From an uncultured Aquimarina sp. (GTDB lineage: Bacteria > Bacteroidota > Bacteroidia > Flavobacteriales > Flavobacteriaceae): 64,000 bases of DNA. Numbering within the stretch: the stretch's first letter is position 1; the number at the start of each line of letters is the position of its first letter. This document shows positions 62,186-64,000 of this stretch, piece by piece. Location: NCBI GenBank assembly GCA_947500505.1, contig CANMSL010000003.1, forward strand, positions 1 through 64,000. The letters run 5' to 3'. The notes beneath the pieces are model-generated. The model was not told the origin of the DNA, did no database searches, and was given only the letters and a program-made list of their open reading frames with translations. Made by a program: the position numbers and the translations under genes.

Positions 62186-64000
62186 TTAAATGGTCATTAG
62201 GCTATTGGGAGAAATGGTAAATTCTTTACCATCTACGTAAATCAACATGTCACTTTCTCCTTCAAGATTAAAAGTAGTTCCTTCTTGAGAAACTTTTACT
62301 TTTAGAATACTATCTCTAAAGTTTACATTAAATGTATATCCTTTCCATTCCTTCGGAATTTTAGGAGTAAATGATAATGTGTCATTTTTAACGCGTAATC
62401 CTCCAAACCCTTCTACGATACTCATCCAGGTTCCGGCCATACTGGTAATATGAAGTCCTTCTTCAACCTCTTTATTATAATCATCCAGATCTAACCTGGA
62501 TGTTCTCAGGTAGAATGTATAGGCCTGATCCATTCTATCCAGGGCGGCTGCCTGAATACTATGTACGCAAGGCGAAAGAGAGGATTCGTGAACGGTAAAC
62601 GGCTCATAAAAATCAAAATGGCGTTCTAATTCTTCTTTAGTAAAGTGATCCTCGAACATATAGAATCCCTGAAGCGTATCTGCCTGCTTAATGTAAGGAG
62701 ATCTCAGGATTCTATCCCAACTCCATTTCTGATTAATCGGACGCTGAGACTGATCAAGATTTTCGACAGTAATTAATTCTTTATCTAAGAAACCATCTTG
62801 CTGCAGATATACCTGATGTTTTTCGGAATATGGAAAATACATTTTCTTTGCAACTTCAAGCATTGCTTTAATTTCTTTTTGATCTAGTTTTGTCTTCTCT
62901 ATGATCCTATCATAATCTGCTTGATACGCTGACTTTACTTTCTCAATGTTTTCAACACAAAATTCAATGCACCATTTTGCCAAATAATTGGTATACCAGT
63001 TATTGTTGATATTATTCTCATATTCATTAGGGCCCGTGACCCCCAAAATCACGTACTTTTCTTTATCTGTAGAAAAAGTTGCTCTTTGATGCCAAAAACG
63101 TGCTACAGCAATCATTACTTCTAATCCCATTTCAGGAATATAACTGTAATCCCCAGTGTATCGCAGATAATTATAAATCGCAAAAGTCATGGCTCCATTT
63201 CGGTGAATTTCTTCGAAAGTGATTTCCCACTCATTATGACATTCTTCTCCGTTCATAGTGACCATTGGATATAATGCAGCTCCATTGGTAAATCCTAGTT
63301 TCTCTGCATTTTCTATTGCTTTATCCAAATGATTATAGCGATATTGCAGTAAGCTTCTGGCTACGTTTTGGTTCTTGGTAGCCATATAAAAAGGTATGCA
63401 ATAGGCTTCCGTATCCCAATAGGTACTTCCGCCGTATTTTTCGCCGGTAAACCCTTTTGGCCCAATGTTTAATCTGTTGTCTTTACCTAAGTATGTTTGA
63501 TTTAGTTGAAAAATATTAAAACGAATACCTTGCTGTGCTTTAACATCTCCGTCAATAACGATATCTGCCATTTCCCAAATTTTGGACCAAGCCTTTTTCT
63601 GAAGATCTAACAACGCTTCAAAACCTGAATCAGATGCCTGTTTTAGCACAGCTGCACTGGCAGAATAAATATCATCTTGTTTATGATTTAGTGAAACAGT
63701 ATAGCCTCCGAATTTATGTAATGCTGCCGTTTTTCCTTTTTCAACTTCTAATGTGTAACTAAGGCCTGCGTATGTTTGATTTGTCTCTACACTAGGATAA
63801 AAATTTTGCGCTATACCATCCAAAAACATTTGATTCAGCATTCCGGTACAAACATGAAATTCTGTTTTCATGGTTTTTGACAAAATATAAGCTGAATTAC
63901 CTTTGTGTGACACTTCATAACTATCCCAGAATTTGTCATCCCAATTGGTATCTTCATTAGTAATTCCTGAATCTAGATATGGTGTAAAACGAATTACGGC
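62186..64000 (-). CDS. GH65 maltose phosphorylase (partial)
   Basis: The frame continues through the right edge of the window: residues encoded at 63914-64000 (VIRFTPYLDSGITNED ... KFWDSYEVSHKG) are in frame, so the start lies beyond 64000. The catalytic region is present: KYGGSTYWDTEAYCIPFYM, then GVTGPNEYENNINNNWYTNY with the general-acid Glu of GH65, the RSPYIKQADTLQGFYM segment with the conserved Lys, and the HESSLSPCVHSI phosphate-binding loop. It should phosphorolyse maltose to beta-glucose 1-phosphate and glucose; kojibiose or trehalose as substrate cannot be excluded. It works with the two GH13 enzymes downstream. Confidence 0.9.
   Translation of the reverse strand, partial: AVIRFTPYLDSGITNEDTNWDDKFWDSYEVSHKGNSAYILSKTMKTEFHVCTGMLNQMFLDGIAQNFYPSVETNQTYAGLSYTLEVEKGKTAALHKFGGYTVSLNHKQDDIYSASAAVLKQASDSGFEALLDLQKKAWSKIWEMADIVIDGDVKAQQGIRFNIFQLNQTYLGKDNRLNIGPKGFTGEKYGGSTYWDTEAYCIPFYMATKNQNVARSLLQYRYNHLDKAIENAEKLGFTNGAALYPMVTMNGEECHNEWEITFEEIHRNGAMTFAIYNYLRYTGDYSYIPEMGLEVMIAVARFWHQRATFSTDKEKYVILGVTGPNEYENNINNNWYTNYLAKWCIEFCVENIEKVKSAYQADYDRIIEKTKLDQKEIKAMLEVAKKMYFPYSEKHQVYLQQDGFLDKELITVENLDQSQRPINQKWSWDRILRSPYIKQADTLQGFYMFEDHFTKEELERHFDFYEPFTVHESSLSPCVHSIQAAALDRMDQAYTFYLRTSRLDLDDYNKEVEEGLHITSMAGTWMSIVEGFGGLRVKNDTLSFTPKIPKEWKGYTFNVNFRDSILKVKVSQEGTTFNLEGESDMLIYVDGKEFTISPNSLMTI

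Overview
The window comes from an AT-rich member of the Bacteroidota, most likely a marine Flavobacteriaceae. The evidence is TAnnTTTG-type -7 promoter elements, secreted DUF6443/RHS proteins, MopE-like calcium motifs, and a maltodextrin cluster of GH65 plus two GH13 enzymes. The species is not determined.

Region 1 (1-48660, minus strand) is a polymorphic toxin locus. A secreted YD/RHS protein (45067-48660) is followed 13 bp later by a 2028-residue RHS protein (38967-45053). That protein has a signal peptide, MopE-like motifs, eight 80-residue repeats, an RHS core and a C-terminal toxin tip. Downstream of it lies a stack of silent RHS C-terminal tips. Reading away from the full-length gene the order is tip D (expressed), D again, C, C again, B, A. 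Each tip is followed by its own immunity gene. Between consecutive tips sits a recombinase element: a plus-strand XRE regulator, then on the minus strand an AAA-type ATPase with a C-terminal winged helix, a canonical tyrosine recombinase (int1), a degenerate tyrosine recombinase (int2), usually a toxin-antitoxin pair, and about 1.1-1.3 kb of hairpin-rich non-coding DNA that ends at the next tip.

The element boundaries of four of the five elements, and the crossover in the full-length gene, fall on the same codons of the RHS core (Asp-His-Leu-Gly-Asn). Two cassette types are each present as apparently perfect, directly abutting tandem copies: 7325 bp (11027-18351 and 18352-25676) and 7152 bp (25677-32828 and 32829-39980). 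The simplest reading is that circular cassettes (tip, immunity, recombinases, structured DNA) integrate at the core codons. The newest tip is then fused to the RHS gene and older tips are pushed downstream with their immunity genes. This is an inference from the architecture. I do not know of a described system of this form, and I could not search for one.

The three element families (E1 at 2673-9028, E2 twice, E3 twice) share gene order and divergent promoter layout. Their non-coding ends share a hairpin architecture in which stems differ in sequence but keep pairing, which suggests selection for a folded RNA or single-stranded DNA. The left edge (1-1000) holds debris of at least two further elements.

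Region 2 (48661-55569) is sparse. It has a lipoprotein, a tandem pair of unknown 108/109-residue proteins, a secreted PilJ/NarX-type sensor-domain protein, DUF4202, a broken histidine kinase, and long stretches with no recognisable gene.

Region 3 (55570-64000, minus strand) is core carbon metabolism: maltose-phosphorylase-type GH65 (cut by the window end), neopullulanase-like GH13, a second GH13 lipoprotein, 6-phosphofructokinase, glyceraldehyde-3-phosphate dehydrogenase and an N-acetylglucosamine-kinase-like protein. Together these turn maltodextrin into glucose units and feed glycolysis.
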